Below, one piece after another: positions 1-8,834 of a DNA stretch of 32,905 nt. Position 1 is the stretch's first letter. Each line of letters starts with the position of its first letter. Both the position numbers and the translations under genes were made by a program. The DNA lies in contig JAUIBE010000031.1 of assembly GCA_030428105.1 (NCBI GenBank), forward strand, positions 1-32,905, in the 5' to 3' direction. Under the pieces are notes generated by a model. The model saw nothing but the letters and a program-made list of their open reading frames with translations. It was not told the origin of the DNA and did not search any database. The stretch is from Gammaproteobacteria bacterium (GTDB lineage: Bacteria > Pseudomonadota > Gammaproteobacteria > Xanthomonadales > SZUA-36).

Positions 1-322
1 CCAGGGCGGTCTGCCAGGGCATACCCAGGGACAGGACCACGGTGTAGGTGAAGTAGGCATTGAGGCCCATGCCGGGCGCCAGCGCGAACGGCAGGTTGGC
101 CCAGAATGCCATCAACAGGGTTCCGGCAGCGGCGGCCAGCGCGGTTACGGTAAGCAGTTGTGGTATCGCGTTGGGAACGTCTATCGCGTTGGCCAGTATC
201 AGCGGGTTTACAAACAGGATGTAAGCCATCGCCAGGAAAGTGGTGGCGCCGGCGCGAAGCTCCCGACCCGGCGTGCTGCCGCGCTGCGAGACCTGGAAAA
301 AACGATCGAGTGGATTTTGCAT
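1..322 (-). CDS. NCS2-family purine permease (AzgA/GhxP type), partial
   Basis: This is the first 107 residues of an inner-membrane nucleobase permease; the rest lies beyond the left edge. The ATG at 322 starts MQNPLDRFFQVSQRG. Residues about 28-42 (TFLAMAYILFVNPLIL) form the first membrane segment and a further hydrophobic stretch covers about 56-75. The motif APGMGLNAYFTYTVV, about residues 80-94, is the hallmark of the AzgA/PurP/GhxP branch of NCS2 transporters, which carry adenine, guanine or hypoxanthine by proton symport. The exact purine cannot be told from this fragment. The gene diverges from the DUF1800 gene across a 149-base gap, so both promoters must lie there; an AGGTAGGA stretch sits a few bases before the start on the minus strand. 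Confidence 0.88.
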   Translation of the reverse strand, partial: MQNPLDRFFQVSQRGSTPGRELRAGATTFLAMAYILFVNPLILANAIDVPNAIPQLLTVTALAAAAGTLLMAFWANLPFALAPGMGLNAYFTYTVVLSLGMPWQTAL

Positions 323-471
323 CGGGCTATCCTACCTGCGATCGGCGCCACAGTAACGGTAAAGGCCGCTGGACGTGGTATCTTAGGGCCAGCGGTGCGT
401 GCTGGTTGCTGGAAGCAACAGCAGGGCACGCGCCTTTTGTTAACGAGTTCCTAGAACAGGGAAGGTCAGGA

Positions 472-2412
472 ATGAGTAACCAGGGGTCTCAAAAGCGGCG
501 GGATTTTCTACGCAAGAGCGCAGGCGGCCTTGCGCTTGCCGGAATGGCTGGTATCGGCCTCGGCGCTTCTACCAGCGCCAGCGCCCAATCCTCGGCCGAC
601 GCTTCGGCCAGCCTGGCCGGTCTCAAGCCCTTGTATCGTCGCGGACAACAGGCTTCCGAGGCGCCCAGCACACCCACTTCAGACCTTCCGGATCCAGCCG
701 TTCGGGCACTGCGGCGCCTTGGTTTTGGCTACCGGCCAGGTGATCTTGCGGCGTTCAACGCGCTGGGCGGCAATTTCGATGACCGCCTGGAGGCCTGGGT
801 GGACGCGCAACTGGCGGGCTACTCCGCCGCCTGGCCGCCCACCAATGATCCGGCGCTGGAGGCGCAGCTCAACGATCCCGCGGCCAACTTCGAAACCCTG
901 GGCGATTCGCTGAACACCCTGTGGCAAGAGCGCGTGCTGGCCGAGCCGCCCTGGCCGTACTACACCTATCCCCTGGTCGAAACCCAGTACCTGGCGTTGA
1001 TTCGCGCCATTTACAGCCAGTGGCAACTGGCCGAGGTCCTGGCGGATTTCTGGCACACCCACTTCAGCGTGCATGGCGGCAAGTTCGAGGTCTCGCCGGT
1101 ATTTGTCCATTACGACCGCGACGTGATTCGCCCCAACATGCTGGGCAACCTTCGCCAGATGATCGAGGACGTCACCAGGAGCACGGCGATGATGTACTAC
1201 CTCGACAACGTGTGGAATTCGCGTTTCGGCCCCAACGAAAACTACGCCCGGGAGATCCAGGAACTCCACACCCTGGGCGCAGTGCACTCCTGGGGTTTCA
1301 CGCCCGAGGGCGATATCCCCAACGCCCAGCCGATGGCGGGGTCATCCACCACCTTGCCTGCCGGTCTCAAGGCCGGCTACTCCGAGGCTGACGTTGCGCA
1401 GGTGACGCTGTGCCTCACCGGCTGGACCATCAGCAACCAGTACACCACGGGCGGCAACACCGGCGAGTTCGTGTACTACGCCAACTGGCACGAGGGCGGC
1501 GCCAAGCGGGTGATGGGCATTGATATTCCGGAAAGTGGACAGTCGGAAACCGAAACCGTACTCGACCTGCTGGCCATGCACCCCAACACCGCGCGCTACG
1601 TGTGCGAAAAACTGTGTCGCCGCCTGATCGGCGATTCACCGCCGCCATCCATCGTCGAAGCCGCCGCCACGGTGTTCAACGACCAGTGGCAGGCGCCGGA
1701 CCAGCTGGCCCAGGTGGTGCGCACCATCATTCTTTCCAACGAGTTCAAGGATGCCGCCCAGTGGGGCGAAAAAACCAAGCGGCCGTTCGAGTTGATTGCC
1801 GGCCTGATGCGCAGTTGCGGTGGGCCAGCGCACAAGTTGGTGCGCCCCGAGCCGTTTGGCAACTGGGCCCAGAACCTGCTTAATGGAGTGAACTACAAGT
1901 TCAGCCAGGAGCTTTACTGGCAGATGTCAAACTCCGGCCAGTTGCCTTTTGACTGGGTGACCCCCGATGGCTTTCCTGATGTAAAAGCAGCGTGGCTGGG
2001 CAGTACCCCGCTGGTGATGAGTTGGCGCGTGTTGAACATGATACTGATGGACGGGTATCCAGATGACCCGAACAACCCCGGGGGCAGCTGGCACAACTAT
2101 TACCCGGTTGACGCCACTGCAACCACCAAGGCGGCGCTGGCGGTGAATGACCGCACCGCGGGCAATATCGTGGACCACTGGGTGCACGCCATCCTCGGCT
2201 ACGACGCTTCCAGCCCCGGGTCGCCACAGCTCGATACGGGCGTGCGCAGCCTCCTGGTGGATTTCATGCAACAGGACGCGCCCAGCCCGGACACCGTGCT
2301 CGACCTGGACCAGGACGAGTGGGACAACACGCCATGGATGGCCTACGTACCACAGCGCCTGCAGACGCTGGTAGCGAGTATTGCCATGCTGGCCGAGAAC
2401 CTGAGGCGATAG
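472..2412 (+). CDS. DUF1800 domain protein with Tat signal
   Basis: This exported protein of about 646 residues belongs to the DUF1800 family (PF08811), whose biochemical role is unknown. The ATG at 472 was chosen because it follows a GGAAGGTCAGGA ribosome-binding region and begins a clear twin-arginine signal (KRRDFLRKSAGG, arginines at 9-10, cleavage probably after ASA near 38). The open frame continues further upstream but without a signal peptide. Family landmarks are RALRRLGFGYRPGDL near residue 80, LADFWHTHFSVHGGK near 190, ENYAREIQELHTLG near 260 and the CLTGWT segment near 320. The DUF1501 gene follows after 10 bases, the usual pairing for this family, so the two products probably leave the cell folded and work together. 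Substrate and location after export are not visible in the sequence. Confidence 0.92.
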   Translation: MSNQGSQKRRDFLRKSAGGLALAGMAGIGLGASTSASAQSSADASASLAGLKPLYRRGQQASEAPSTPTSDLPDPAVRALRRLGFGYRPGDLAAFNALGGNFDDRLEAWVDAQLAGYSAAWPPTNDPALEAQLNDPAANFETLGDSLNTLWQERVLAEPPWPYYTYPLVETQYLALIRAIYSQWQLAEVLADFWHTHFSVHGGKFEVSPVFVHYDRDVIRPNMLGNLRQMIEDVTRSTAMMYYLDNVWNSRFGPNENYAREIQELHTLGAVHSWGFTPEGDIPNAQPMAGSSTTLPAGLKAGYSEADVAQVTLCLTGWTISNQYTTGGNTGEFVYYANWHEGGAKRVMGIDIPESGQSETETVLDLLAMHPNTARYVCEKLCRRLIGDSPPPSIVEAAATVFNDQWQAPDQLAQVVRTIILSNEFKDAAQWGEKTKRPFELIAGLMRSCGGPAHKLVRPEPFGNWAQNLLNGVNYKFSQELYWQMSNSGQLPFDWVTPDGFPDVKAAWLGSTPLVMSWRVLNMILMDGYPDDPNNPGGSWHNYYPVDATATTKAALAVNDRTAGNIVDHWVHAILGYDASSPGSPQLDTGVRSLLVDFMQQDAPSPDTVLDLDQDEWDNTPWMAYVPQRLQTLVASIAMLAENLRR

Positions 2413-2422
2413 GGGGCAGGCC

Positions 2423-3814
2423 ATGAAACGCAGACACTTCATCAAGAACAGCGCGCTTGGGTCGATTGCCGCAAGCGCATTGGCCAGCCACTCGTCGCAC
2501 GCTGCGCCAGCCTACAACGAGGAGATCCTGGTTCATATCTTCCTGCGCGGCGGCATTGATGGCTGCAATTTCGTGGTGCCGTTGGATGCCAATGACCACG
2601 AGTACTACTCGATCATGCGCCCCAACCTGCATATTCCCGACAGCGGCGCGGGTTCCGCGTTGCAGATCGGTTCCGAGCCGTTTGGCTTCAACCCGGTGGC
2701 GGCGCCCCTGCTTGACCTCTACAACGCCGGTGACCTGGCGGTTATCCAGGCGGTGGGCACCCCGGATGATATCGCCTCGCGCAGCCACTTCGACGCTGAG
2801 AAATACATTGAGCTGGGCACGCCCGGATTTGTCGGCACCCCCAGTGGCTGGCTGCACCGGCACTTCTTTGCCATGGCGGAAACCCTGGGCCTGTACCCGG
2901 AAGAGATTTTCCTGCCCATCATTGCCTTTCGAAACAATCCGCCTGTCAGCCTGCTGGGTAACACCTCCTCGCTGACGGTTTCATCGCCATCAGCCTTCAA
3001 GCTGAACAACGCCCACTGGCGTTGGGCGGTGGAAGACACCAACCCGGGCTACAAGCAGCTTCAAATGCTGCCTGATCTTTACGCGGTGGGTGCCGATGAG
3101 TTCAGCCACGCTGGCGGCCAGGCCTTGTCAGCCGAGGCCATCCTGCGCACCAGTTTCGACGAAGAATACACCGGCAGTGGCAGCTTGCCGTACGGTGACA
3201 ACCAGATTGCCAACCGCCTGAGCGATGTCGCCCAGTTGATCAAGCTGGACCTCGGCACGCGCATTTTCACCATCGACTACCACAACTTTGACAGCCACAC
3301 GAGCCAGGACAACCCCGATAACTACGACAACCTGCTGGCAAACATGTGCGCCGGCCTTGCCGCGTTCATGGACGACCTGGAATCCAGTGGTGGCAGCTAC
3401 GCCGCTCGCACCACCGTGATCGTGCAGAGTGAGTTTGGCCGTCGCGCGTATGAAAACATCACCAATGGCACCGATCACGGCAATGGCAACGTGATGTTTG
3501 CGATTGGTAAACCTGTCAACGGCGGCTCCATCTACGGCGACTGGCCGGGGCTCTACCCGGGAACTGCCGACGGTTGGGTGGATTATCCGAATCCCAAGAA
3601 CGGCAGCACCGAGCCGGAATTGTTCCAGGGCGCTCTGTCCACCACCACGGATTTCAGGCGGGTGCTGAGCGAATACCTGGCAGCGCGTTGCGAACACACG
3701 CCAACCACCCGCGCCTCGGTGTTCCCCGACTACAGCGGTTATTCCGCCATGGGTGTGTTCGAGCCGCTGGCTGAACAACCGGACATGATCTTCAAGGGCG
3801 GCTTCGAATCCTGA
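2423..3814 (+). CDS. DUF1501 domain protein with C-terminal FE tail
   Basis: This 463-residue protein belongs to DUF1501 (PF07394), a family in the alkaline-phosphatase/sulfatase-like fold with no established reaction. It begins MKRRHFIKNSALGS, a short twin-arginine signal (arginines 3-4), with cleavage probably near HA-AP at about 27. Family motifs are LVHIFLRGGIDGCNFVVPLD (about 35-54), SRSHFDAEKYIELG (about 120) and SEFGRRAYENITNGTDHGNG (about 340), the last holding likely metal-binding Asp and His. The gene is 10 bases downstream of the DUF1800 gene and 13 bases upstream of the DNRLRE gene, so a single transcript is likely. The last residues, DMIFKGGFES, match the tail seen in other exported proteins of this window and may be a sorting or anchoring signal. 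Confidence 0.92.
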   Translation: MKRRHFIKNSALGSIAASALASHSSHAAPAYNEEILVHIFLRGGIDGCNFVVPLDANDHEYYSIMRPNLHIPDSGAGSALQIGSEPFGFNPVAAPLLDLYNAGDLAVIQAVGTPDDIASRSHFDAEKYIELGTPGFVGTPSGWLHRHFFAMAETLGLYPEEIFLPIIAFRNNPPVSLLGNTSSLTVSSPSAFKLNNAHWRWAVEDTNPGYKQLQMLPDLYAVGADEFSHAGGQALSAEAILRTSFDEEYTGSGSLPYGDNQIANRLSDVAQLIKLDLGTRIFTIDYHNFDSHTSQDNPDNYDNLLANMCAGLAAFMDDLESSGGSYAARTTVIVQSEFGRRAYENITNGTDHGNGNVMFAIGKPVNGGSIYGDWPGLYPGTADGWVDYPNPKNGSTEPELFQGALSTTTDFRRVLSEYLAARCEHTPTTRASVFPDYSGYSAMGVFEPLAEQPDMIFKGGFES

Positions 3815-3827
3815 TAGGCTGCGCCGC

Positions 3828-4643
3828 ATGGGTGCGCCTGCGCAATATGGGGTAACGGCTTTCGGTTGGTCGACCGCCATCCTGCTTGTGGGCTTGCTGT
3901 CGCTATCATCCGGCAGCGCTCTTGCGTGGCACACGATTGTGCTGGAGCCTGCGCAGGACAACACCCTTTATGAATCCGAACCCGACATGCCGCCAACTCA
4001 AAATGAGTTGAGCAACGGCCAGGGCATATTCCTGTTTGCCGGCCGCACCGGCATGGATGCGGGGTTCCGCCTGCGGCGTGCCGCGTTGCAGTTCGACCTC
4101 ACCCCGGTACCGCCCGGCAGCGAAATTTTCTACGCGGAACTCATCCTGTTCCAGTCCCGTGCCGCGCCGGGCAGCCCACCTTCGGTGATGACCTTGCACC
4201 GGCTCCGCGAGCCGTGGGGTGAAGGTGCATCGGATGCAGCCGGGCCTGAAGGGCAGGGTGCCTTTGCCGAGCCCGGTGATGTCACGTGGTTCAACCGCTT
4301 TTATCCGGTGGATGCGTGGGAATCTCCGGGCGGGGACTTTGTTACCAGCCCCTCAGCGCAAGCCACCCTGGGCGACGGTTCGCTGGATTTCACCTGGATG
4401 TGCAACCCGCTGATGGTGCAGGACCTGAACGGCTGGCTGGCTGCTCCCGCGCAGAATCATGGTTGGATTTTGCTGGGCTTTGAAGACGGCGCGCAGAATG
4501 CACGCAGGTTTCACAGCCGGGAGCATGTGGATGCACAGACCCGCCCGCGGCTGCGGCTCTTTTACCGGGCCGCGGACGAGTTGCTCATCGATGGGTTTGA
4601 AGACCAACAGGGGTGTTTGCCGGGAGCTAACATTGATCGCTAA
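3828..4643 (+). CDS. DNRLRE/CBM96-like secreted protein
   Basis: This 271-residue exported protein has a hydrophobic signal segment at about 15-33 (STAILLVGLLSLSSGSALA). The mature part has the pattern of the DNRLRE domain (related to CBM96): DNTLYES, then GIFLFAGRTG, RRAALQFDLTPVPPGSEI, MTLHRLREPWGEGAS, GDVTWFNRFYP, and finally GWILLGFED followed by ARRFHSREH. Such domains are beta-sandwich modules found on surface or secreted proteins and are thought to bind carbohydrate or support adhesion. The gene begins 13 bases after the DUF1501 gene and is probably its operon partner. The sequence DELLIDGFED, about 17 residues before the end, resembles the FE tail of the DUF1501 protein but is followed by a short extension. 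Binding function is inferred from the family only. Confidence 0.8.
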   Translation: MGAPAQYGVTAFGWSTAILLVGLLSLSSGSALAWHTIVLEPAQDNTLYESEPDMPPTQNELSNGQGIFLFAGRTGMDAGFRLRRAALQFDLTPVPPGSEIFYAELILFQSRAAPGSPPSVMTLHRLREPWGEGASDAAGPEGQGAFAEPGDVTWFNRFYPVDAWESPGGDFVTSPSAQATLGDGSLDFTWMCNPLMVQDLNGWLAAPAQNHGWILLGFEDGAQNARRFHSREHVDAQTRPRLRLFYRAADELLIDGFEDQQGCLPGANIDR

Positions 4644-4710
4644 CGCGAAAAGATCGCTACCTTGCCACTTAACTCCTGCCGCCACCACATCGATCAAGTA
4701 ACATGCGCCG

Positions 4711-6639
4711 ATGTGCGGAATCGTCGCAATCGTATCTCCCGGGGGTGAAGTCTCCGACAGGGCGTTGAACCAGGCGCTCGACAGCCTGCATCATCGCGGT
4801 CCGGATGGGCGCGGCGCATGGTGGTCTCCGCCACGCGATGCAGCGCTGGGACATGCCCGGCTGAGCATCATCGATCTTGAAACCGGGGCGCAGCCGATAT
4901 CCAGCCTGTGCCCGGGTTTCAACATGCATATCACGGTCAACGGGGAGTTCTACGGTTTCGAGGCGCAGCGTCGCGAACTGAAGCGCCTGGGCCACCGCTT
5001 TTCCACCCGTTCCGACAGCGAAGTCGCGCTGCACCTGTTTGAAGATCATGGCGTTGGTGCTTTCAGGCAATTGCGGGGCGAGTTCGCCCTGGCCCTTTGG
5101 GACGAGGCAAAGCGGCGACTGTTCGCCGCGCGGGATCGCCTCGGCGTAAAACCGCTTTATTACGCCATCCACCGGAGCGCCCTTTACCTGGCCTCCGAGG
5201 TCAAGGCCTTGTTCGCTGTCGGTGTGCCGCCGCGCTGGGACCTCAGGGGCGTCTACCTGGGCGCCGGCTTGCGCGGCGCCAGTCGCACCCTTTTCGAGGG
5301 TGTAAGCGCGCTTCCGCCCGGTTGCTACCTGGAGTTTGATGAACGGGGATTGCGCGTCAATCGCTACTGGGATGCGCTCGACGAGGCTGGCGAGGCAGCC
5401 ACGCTGGAACTGGCAGAAGGGGAACTGGTGGAGCGGATGCGCGCCGAGCTGGACGAGTCGGTGCGCCTGCGCCTGCGTGCGGATGTGCCAGTGGCCTGTT
5501 ACCTGAGCGGAGGGCTCGATTCCTGTGCAGTCCTTGGGCTGGCGAGCCGTCAGGCCAGCGGGCCGCTGCGCAGCTTCACGGTGCGTTTCTCTGATTCAAA
5601 CTACGATGAGGGCGAAGCAGCGGCGAAGATGGCGGCGCACGCCGGTTCTGATCACCATGAGTTGCTGCTTTCACAGGATGACCTGGCCAGCCATTTCGTC
5701 GACTCGGTGTATCACGCCGAAACCCACGTGACCAATGCTCATGGAGTGGCTAAGCACCTGCTCAGCCGGGCGGTGCGTGACGCCGGTTACAAGGTGGTGC
5801 TCACCGGCGAAGGGGCAGACGAGGCGCTTCTGGGTTACCCGCATTTCCGCCAGGACTGGCTGCAATACGACGTCCCGTCGCGGCCCGGTTTATCGAGGGA
5901 TGAACAGCTCCAGCACCTGGCCAGCGAAAACCGTGCTTCTCATGGTCGTTTACTGGCGCCTGAAAAAGCAGTGGGTTCCGCCGCAATGGAGGCTGCGTTG
6001 GGGTTCGTCCCGGCCTGGCTGCAGGTTCAACTCGAATCACGTCAACGCGGCGCCAAGCCCCTGGACTATGACCAGTTGGAGCGCGCTTGCGCGGGCGATC
6101 CGGTTGCGGACCTGCTAGACGAACTGGGTCCGCTGGCAAGAATCTCCGGTTGCAAGGTTGCTGAAAAGTCCGCCTTGTTATGGGCCCGCACCATGCTGCC
6201 CAATTACATCCTTGCAGTGCTTGGTGATCGTAGCGAGATGGCGCATTCGGTGGAAGGCCGCCTGCCGTTCCTTGACGCCAGTCTGTGGCGGTTCCTGGCG
6301 GGTGTGCCAGCGCAATGGAAAATCCGCGATGGTGTTGAGAAGTACTTGCTGCGTGAAGCCGTTCGTGACCTGGTTCCTGCCGAGGTGTACCAGGCGCGAA
6401 AGCACCCGTTCTTGAGCCCGCCGGTAGACCTGGCCTCAAACGTGGCGTTTGCCGAACTGGCAGGAGACCTGCTGGTCGGCGCCGCCAGCGCGGTGCCGTT
6501 CCTCGACCCGTCGGCCGTAGCGAACATGCTCGTCGCGCTGCATTCGGGCAACGCGGGTGAACCGATCCACTCAGAGCGAAACCTGCTTTACGTGATGAGC
6601 CTGGTGGTGCTGCAACAGCGCTTCGGGCTGCAGGCCTGA
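4711..6639 (+). CDS. asnB: Asparagine synthase (glutamine-hydrolysing)
   Basis: The 642-residue product makes asparagine from aspartate, glutamine and ATP in the cytoplasm. The start is fixed because Cys2 in MCGIVAIVS is the nucleophile of the N-terminal glutaminase. The glutaminase half shows HHRGPDGRG, HARLSIIDL, VNGEFYGF and SDSEVALHLFEDHG. The synthetase half carries the PP-loop SGGLDS at 266-271 and LTGEGADEALLGYPHF near 365. It is longer than the roughly 554-residue E. coli AsnB and resembles the longer class often seen in other proteobacteria, some of which act on specialised substrates. It lies 67 bases after the DNRLRE gene on the same strand, so it may be co-transcribed with that run, although no functional link is obvious. 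Confidence 0.93.
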   Translation: MCGIVAIVSPGGEVSDRALNQALDSLHHRGPDGRGAWWSPPRDAALGHARLSIIDLETGAQPISSLCPGFNMHITVNGEFYGFEAQRRELKRLGHRFSTRSDSEVALHLFEDHGVGAFRQLRGEFALALWDEAKRRLFAARDRLGVKPLYYAIHRSALYLASEVKALFAVGVPPRWDLRGVYLGAGLRGASRTLFEGVSALPPGCYLEFDERGLRVNRYWDALDEAGEAATLELAEGELVERMRAELDESVRLRLRADVPVACYLSGGLDSCAVLGLASRQASGPLRSFTVRFSDSNYDEGEAAAKMAAHAGSDHHELLLSQDDLASHFVDSVYHAETHVTNAHGVAKHLLSRAVRDAGYKVVLTGEGADEALLGYPHFRQDWLQYDVPSRPGLSRDEQLQHLASENRASHGRLLAPEKAVGSAAMEAALGFVPAWLQVQLESRQRGAKPLDYDQLERACAGDPVADLLDELGPLARISGCKVAEKSALLWARTMLPNYILAVLGDRSEMAHSVEGRLPFLDASLWRFLAGVPAQWKIRDGVEKYLLREAVRDLVPAEVYQARKHPFLSPPVDLASNVAFAELAGDLLVGAASAVPFLDPSAVANMLVALHSGNAGEPIHSERNLLYVMSLVVLQQRFGLQA

Positions 6640-6651
6640 ACGGACGGTTTT

Positions 6652-7146
6652 TTAGCCTTCGTCCTGCGGCCCTTCATCCTGCGACATGATGCGCGTGTTC
6701 TGGTCGTGGACCAGCCGCCACTGGCCATCTTCCTGTTGGAACACCAGCACAAGCCATGAAGACCTTGGCTCGCCATCGGCGGTATCGCGGTACTGGTAGC
6801 GCAACACGGCGGTGGCCTGGTCGCTGCCCACGATGGTTTTCACCACCTCCGGCTCCATCACCCAGTTTTCATCGGCAAACCAGTTGCAGTGGAACTCGAT
6901 GATGCCTTCACGGGTATCTATCAGTTCGCCGGCCGGAAAGATCAGCATCAGGTCGTCCGACGCTGTCAGGGTGGGCACGTAGGCATCCAGGTCCTTGTCC
7001 AGTATGGCGTCGAGGTGTTGTTGCAGCGCTTCCTGGAAGCTCGGCGCAGCTTCCTCCGTACCGGCCTGGCTGGTGGTGGCGACGAAGAATGCCACCAATC
7101 CTGCCAGCAACCCGATGGTCATTCCTCTGATACGATTCGTGATCAT
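6652..7146 (-). CDS. Exported SnoaL/NTF2-like protein
   Basis: This protein of 164 residues has a signal peptide (GLLAGLVAFFVATTSQA, cleavage near 28) followed by one NTF2-like fold of the SnoaL/DUF4440 kind. The pattern is a first helix FQEALQQHLDAILDKDLDAY, then LMLIFPAGELIDTREGIIEF and a strand series ending SWLVLVFQQEDGQWRLVHDQ. Such proteins use a cone-shaped pocket for small-molecule binding or isomerase-type chemistry, but no specific reaction can be named. An AAAGGAG ribosome-binding site lies about ten bases before the ATG at 7146. The gene converges with the asparagine synthase gene, with only 12 bases between stops, and diverges from the AbgT-type gene across about 98 bases. The gene at 16778 has the same architecture. 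Confidence 0.8.
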   Translation of the reverse strand: MITNRIRGMTIGLLAGLVAFFVATTSQAGTEEAAPSFQEALQQHLDAILDKDLDAYVPTLTASDDLMLIFPAGELIDTREGIIEFHCNWFADENWVMEPEVVKTIVGSDQATAVLRYQYRDTADGEPRSSWLVLVFQQEDGQWRLVHDQNTRIMSQDEGPQDEG

Positions 7147-7244
7147 TGGCTGGCGTCTCCTTTGAGAATTGGCTTTGCGTCAACGCTGGAGAATGCCAGA
7201 CTTCCTGTCGTCAGCCCAGGTAAAACCACAAAAAGGACTTCACC

Positions 7245-8789
7245 ATGACTGAGCCAACCCCTTCAAACAGCTTCTCGATGCGCTTTTTGGGCGCCGTCGA
7301 GCGCATCGGCAATAAGTTGCCCGACCCGGCAGTGCTGTTCATCGCCCTGCTGTTTATCACCTGGGTTTTGTCGTGGTTGTTGTCCTATATCAGTTTCGAC
7401 GTGGTAGACCCGCGCACCGGCGAGGCGCTGGTGATCCAGAACCTGCTGTCGGGTGCTGCGCTGACCCAGTTCACCTCGGACATGGTTACCAACTTTTCCC
7501 ACTTTCACCCGGTAGGCGTGGTGCTGGTAGCCATGCTGGGCATTGGCGTTGCTGAACACACCGGTTTTATCAATTCGGCGATTCGCGCGCTGTTGAACGT
7601 GACGCCGCAGAAACTGCTCACCCCCATGGTGATCCTGGTGGGTATTGTCAGCCACTCTGCGGTGGATGCCGGCTACGTGCTGGTCATTCCGCTGGGCGGG
7701 GTCATTTTTTACGCCGCAGGCAGGCATCCGATGGCGGGTATTGCGGCGGCGTTTGCCGGTGTTTCGGGCGGCTTTTCCGCCAACTTCGTGCCGTCCTCGC
7801 TGGATCCGCTGTTACAGGGTTTGAGCCAGGAAGGCGCACGCCTGCTGGACCCGGCAGTCACCCTGAATCCGCTGAACAACTATTACTTCACTACCGCTTC
7901 ATCGCTGGTGATTATCGGCCTGGGTTGGTGGCTCACCGACCGGGTGGTGGAGCCGCGCCTGAAGGGCACTGCGATTGATGGCGAGAAAGAAGACCTGCCC
8001 GAGATGCATGACCTGGAGCCGGCTGAGCGCAAGGGTTTGCGCTGGTCAATGGTGGCGCTGGTGCTGGGCCTGGTCCTGCTGGCGCTGACCGCCTGGCCCG
8101 AGACTTCGCCATGGCGAAACGCCGTCGGCGAAATGACCAAGAGCGATGCCCCGTTAATGCGCTCCATTGTCTCGCTGATTTTCTTCCTCTTCCTGGTGCC
8201 GGGTGTGGTTTACGGCATTGTCGCCGGCACCATGAAAAGCTCGCGCGACATGATCGAGGGCATGACCAAGGCGATGAACAGCATGGCCTACTACCTGGTC
8301 ATCATGTTTTTCATCGCCCAGTTTGTGTACGCCTTTGGCCAGTCGAACCTGGGTGTGCTGTTGGCGCTGGAAGGCGCCGGGGCTTTGCAGTCGATGGGGA
8401 TGCCGGCCGCTGGCACCATCGTGGGTATCGTGCTGCTGACCGGCGTGGTCAATATTTTCATCGGTTCGGCCAGCGGCAAGTGGGGGCTGTTGGCGCCCAT
8501 CTTTGTGCCCATGCTGATGCAGCTTGGTATTTCGCCCGACCTGACCCAGGCTGCTTACCGCGTGGGTGACTCGAGCACCAACATCATCACTCCGCTGATG
8601 CCTTACTTCCCGCTGGTGGTTGTTTACTGCCAGCGCTACGTGAAAGGCACCGGCATTGGCACGCTGACCGCGATGATGTTGCCGTATTCACTGTGGTTTA
8701 TCAGCACCTGGACGATCTTCCTGCTGCTGTACTACATGATCGGCTTGCCGCTGGGCGTGGACGCCCATTACGCGTACCCGCCGAACTAG
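7245..8789 (+). CDS. AbgT-family transporter
   Basis: This polytopic inner-membrane protein of 514 residues belongs to the AbgT/MtrF family. Characterised members import p-aminobenzoyl-glutamate or export sulfonamide-type compounds using an ion gradient. Diagnostic features are the N-terminal LGAVERIGNKLPDPAVLFI, the repeated hydrophobic segments, VSGGFSANFVPSSLDPLLQG near 180, the half-loop NIFIGSASGKWGLLAPIFVP near 410, and RVGDSSTNIITPLMPYFPL near 440. The length fits the family (about 500). An AAAAAGGA ribosome-binding site lies eight bases before the ATG at 7245. The neighbouring genes do not point to folate breakdown, so the substrate is open. The gene converges with the cupin gene across a strong hairpin. 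Confidence 0.93.
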   Translation: MTEPTPSNSFSMRFLGAVERIGNKLPDPAVLFIALLFITWVLSWLLSYISFDVVDPRTGEALVIQNLLSGAALTQFTSDMVTNFSHFHPVGVVLVAMLGIGVAEHTGFINSAIRALLNVTPQKLLTPMVILVGIVSHSAVDAGYVLVIPLGGVIFYAAGRHPMAGIAAAFAGVSGGFSANFVPSSLDPLLQGLSQEGARLLDPAVTLNPLNNYYFTTASSLVIIGLGWWLTDRVVEPRLKGTAIDGEKEDLPEMHDLEPAERKGLRWSMVALVLGLVLLALTAWPETSPWRNAVGEMTKSDAPLMRSIVSLIFFLFLVPGVVYGIVAGTMKSSRDMIEGMTKAMNSMAYYLVIMFFIAQFVYAFGQSNLGVLLALEGAGALQSMGMPAAGTIVGIVLLTGVVNIFIGSASGKWGLLAPIFVPMLMQLGISPDLTQAAYRVGDSSTNIITPLMPYFPLVVVYCQRYVKGTGIGTLTAMMLPYSLWFISTWTIFLLLYYMIGLPLGVDAHYAYPPN

Positions 8790-8810
8790 CGGTTCGACCC
8801 GGATCTGGCT

Positions 8811-8834
8811 TGGGCCAGGCTCAGGCCTGGTCCA
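8811..8834. terminator. Hairpin between convergent genes
   Basis: A ten-base-pair stem with one G-T pair (TGGGCCAGGC at 8811-8820 and GCCTGGTCCA at 8825-8834, loop TCAG) sits between the AbgT-type gene and the cupin gene and runs over the cupin stop codon. There is no T-run on either side, so it is a possible bidirectional transcript end or mRNA-stabilising structure, not a textbook intrinsic terminator. Confidence 0.4.

Noticed and set aside
401-422. Imperfect dyad (GTTGCT-GGA-AGCAAC) in the gap before the DUF1800 gene
   Set aside because: Six-base arms, no T-run and no promoter element in register, so chance is likely in this GC-rich sequence.
160-471. In-frame extension of the DUF1800 gene to an upstream start
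   Set aside because: It would bury the twin-arginine signal 100 residues inside the protein and runs opposite to the start of the permease gene; the ribosome-binding site supports 472.
3128-3964. Open frame of 278 codons opposite the DUF1501 and DNRLRE genes
   Set aside because: Antisense shadow of two recognised genes with no domain or ribosome-binding support.
6640-6660. T-run after the asparagine synthase gene as an intrinsic terminator
   Set aside because: TTTTTT is present but I could not find a stable stem directly before it.
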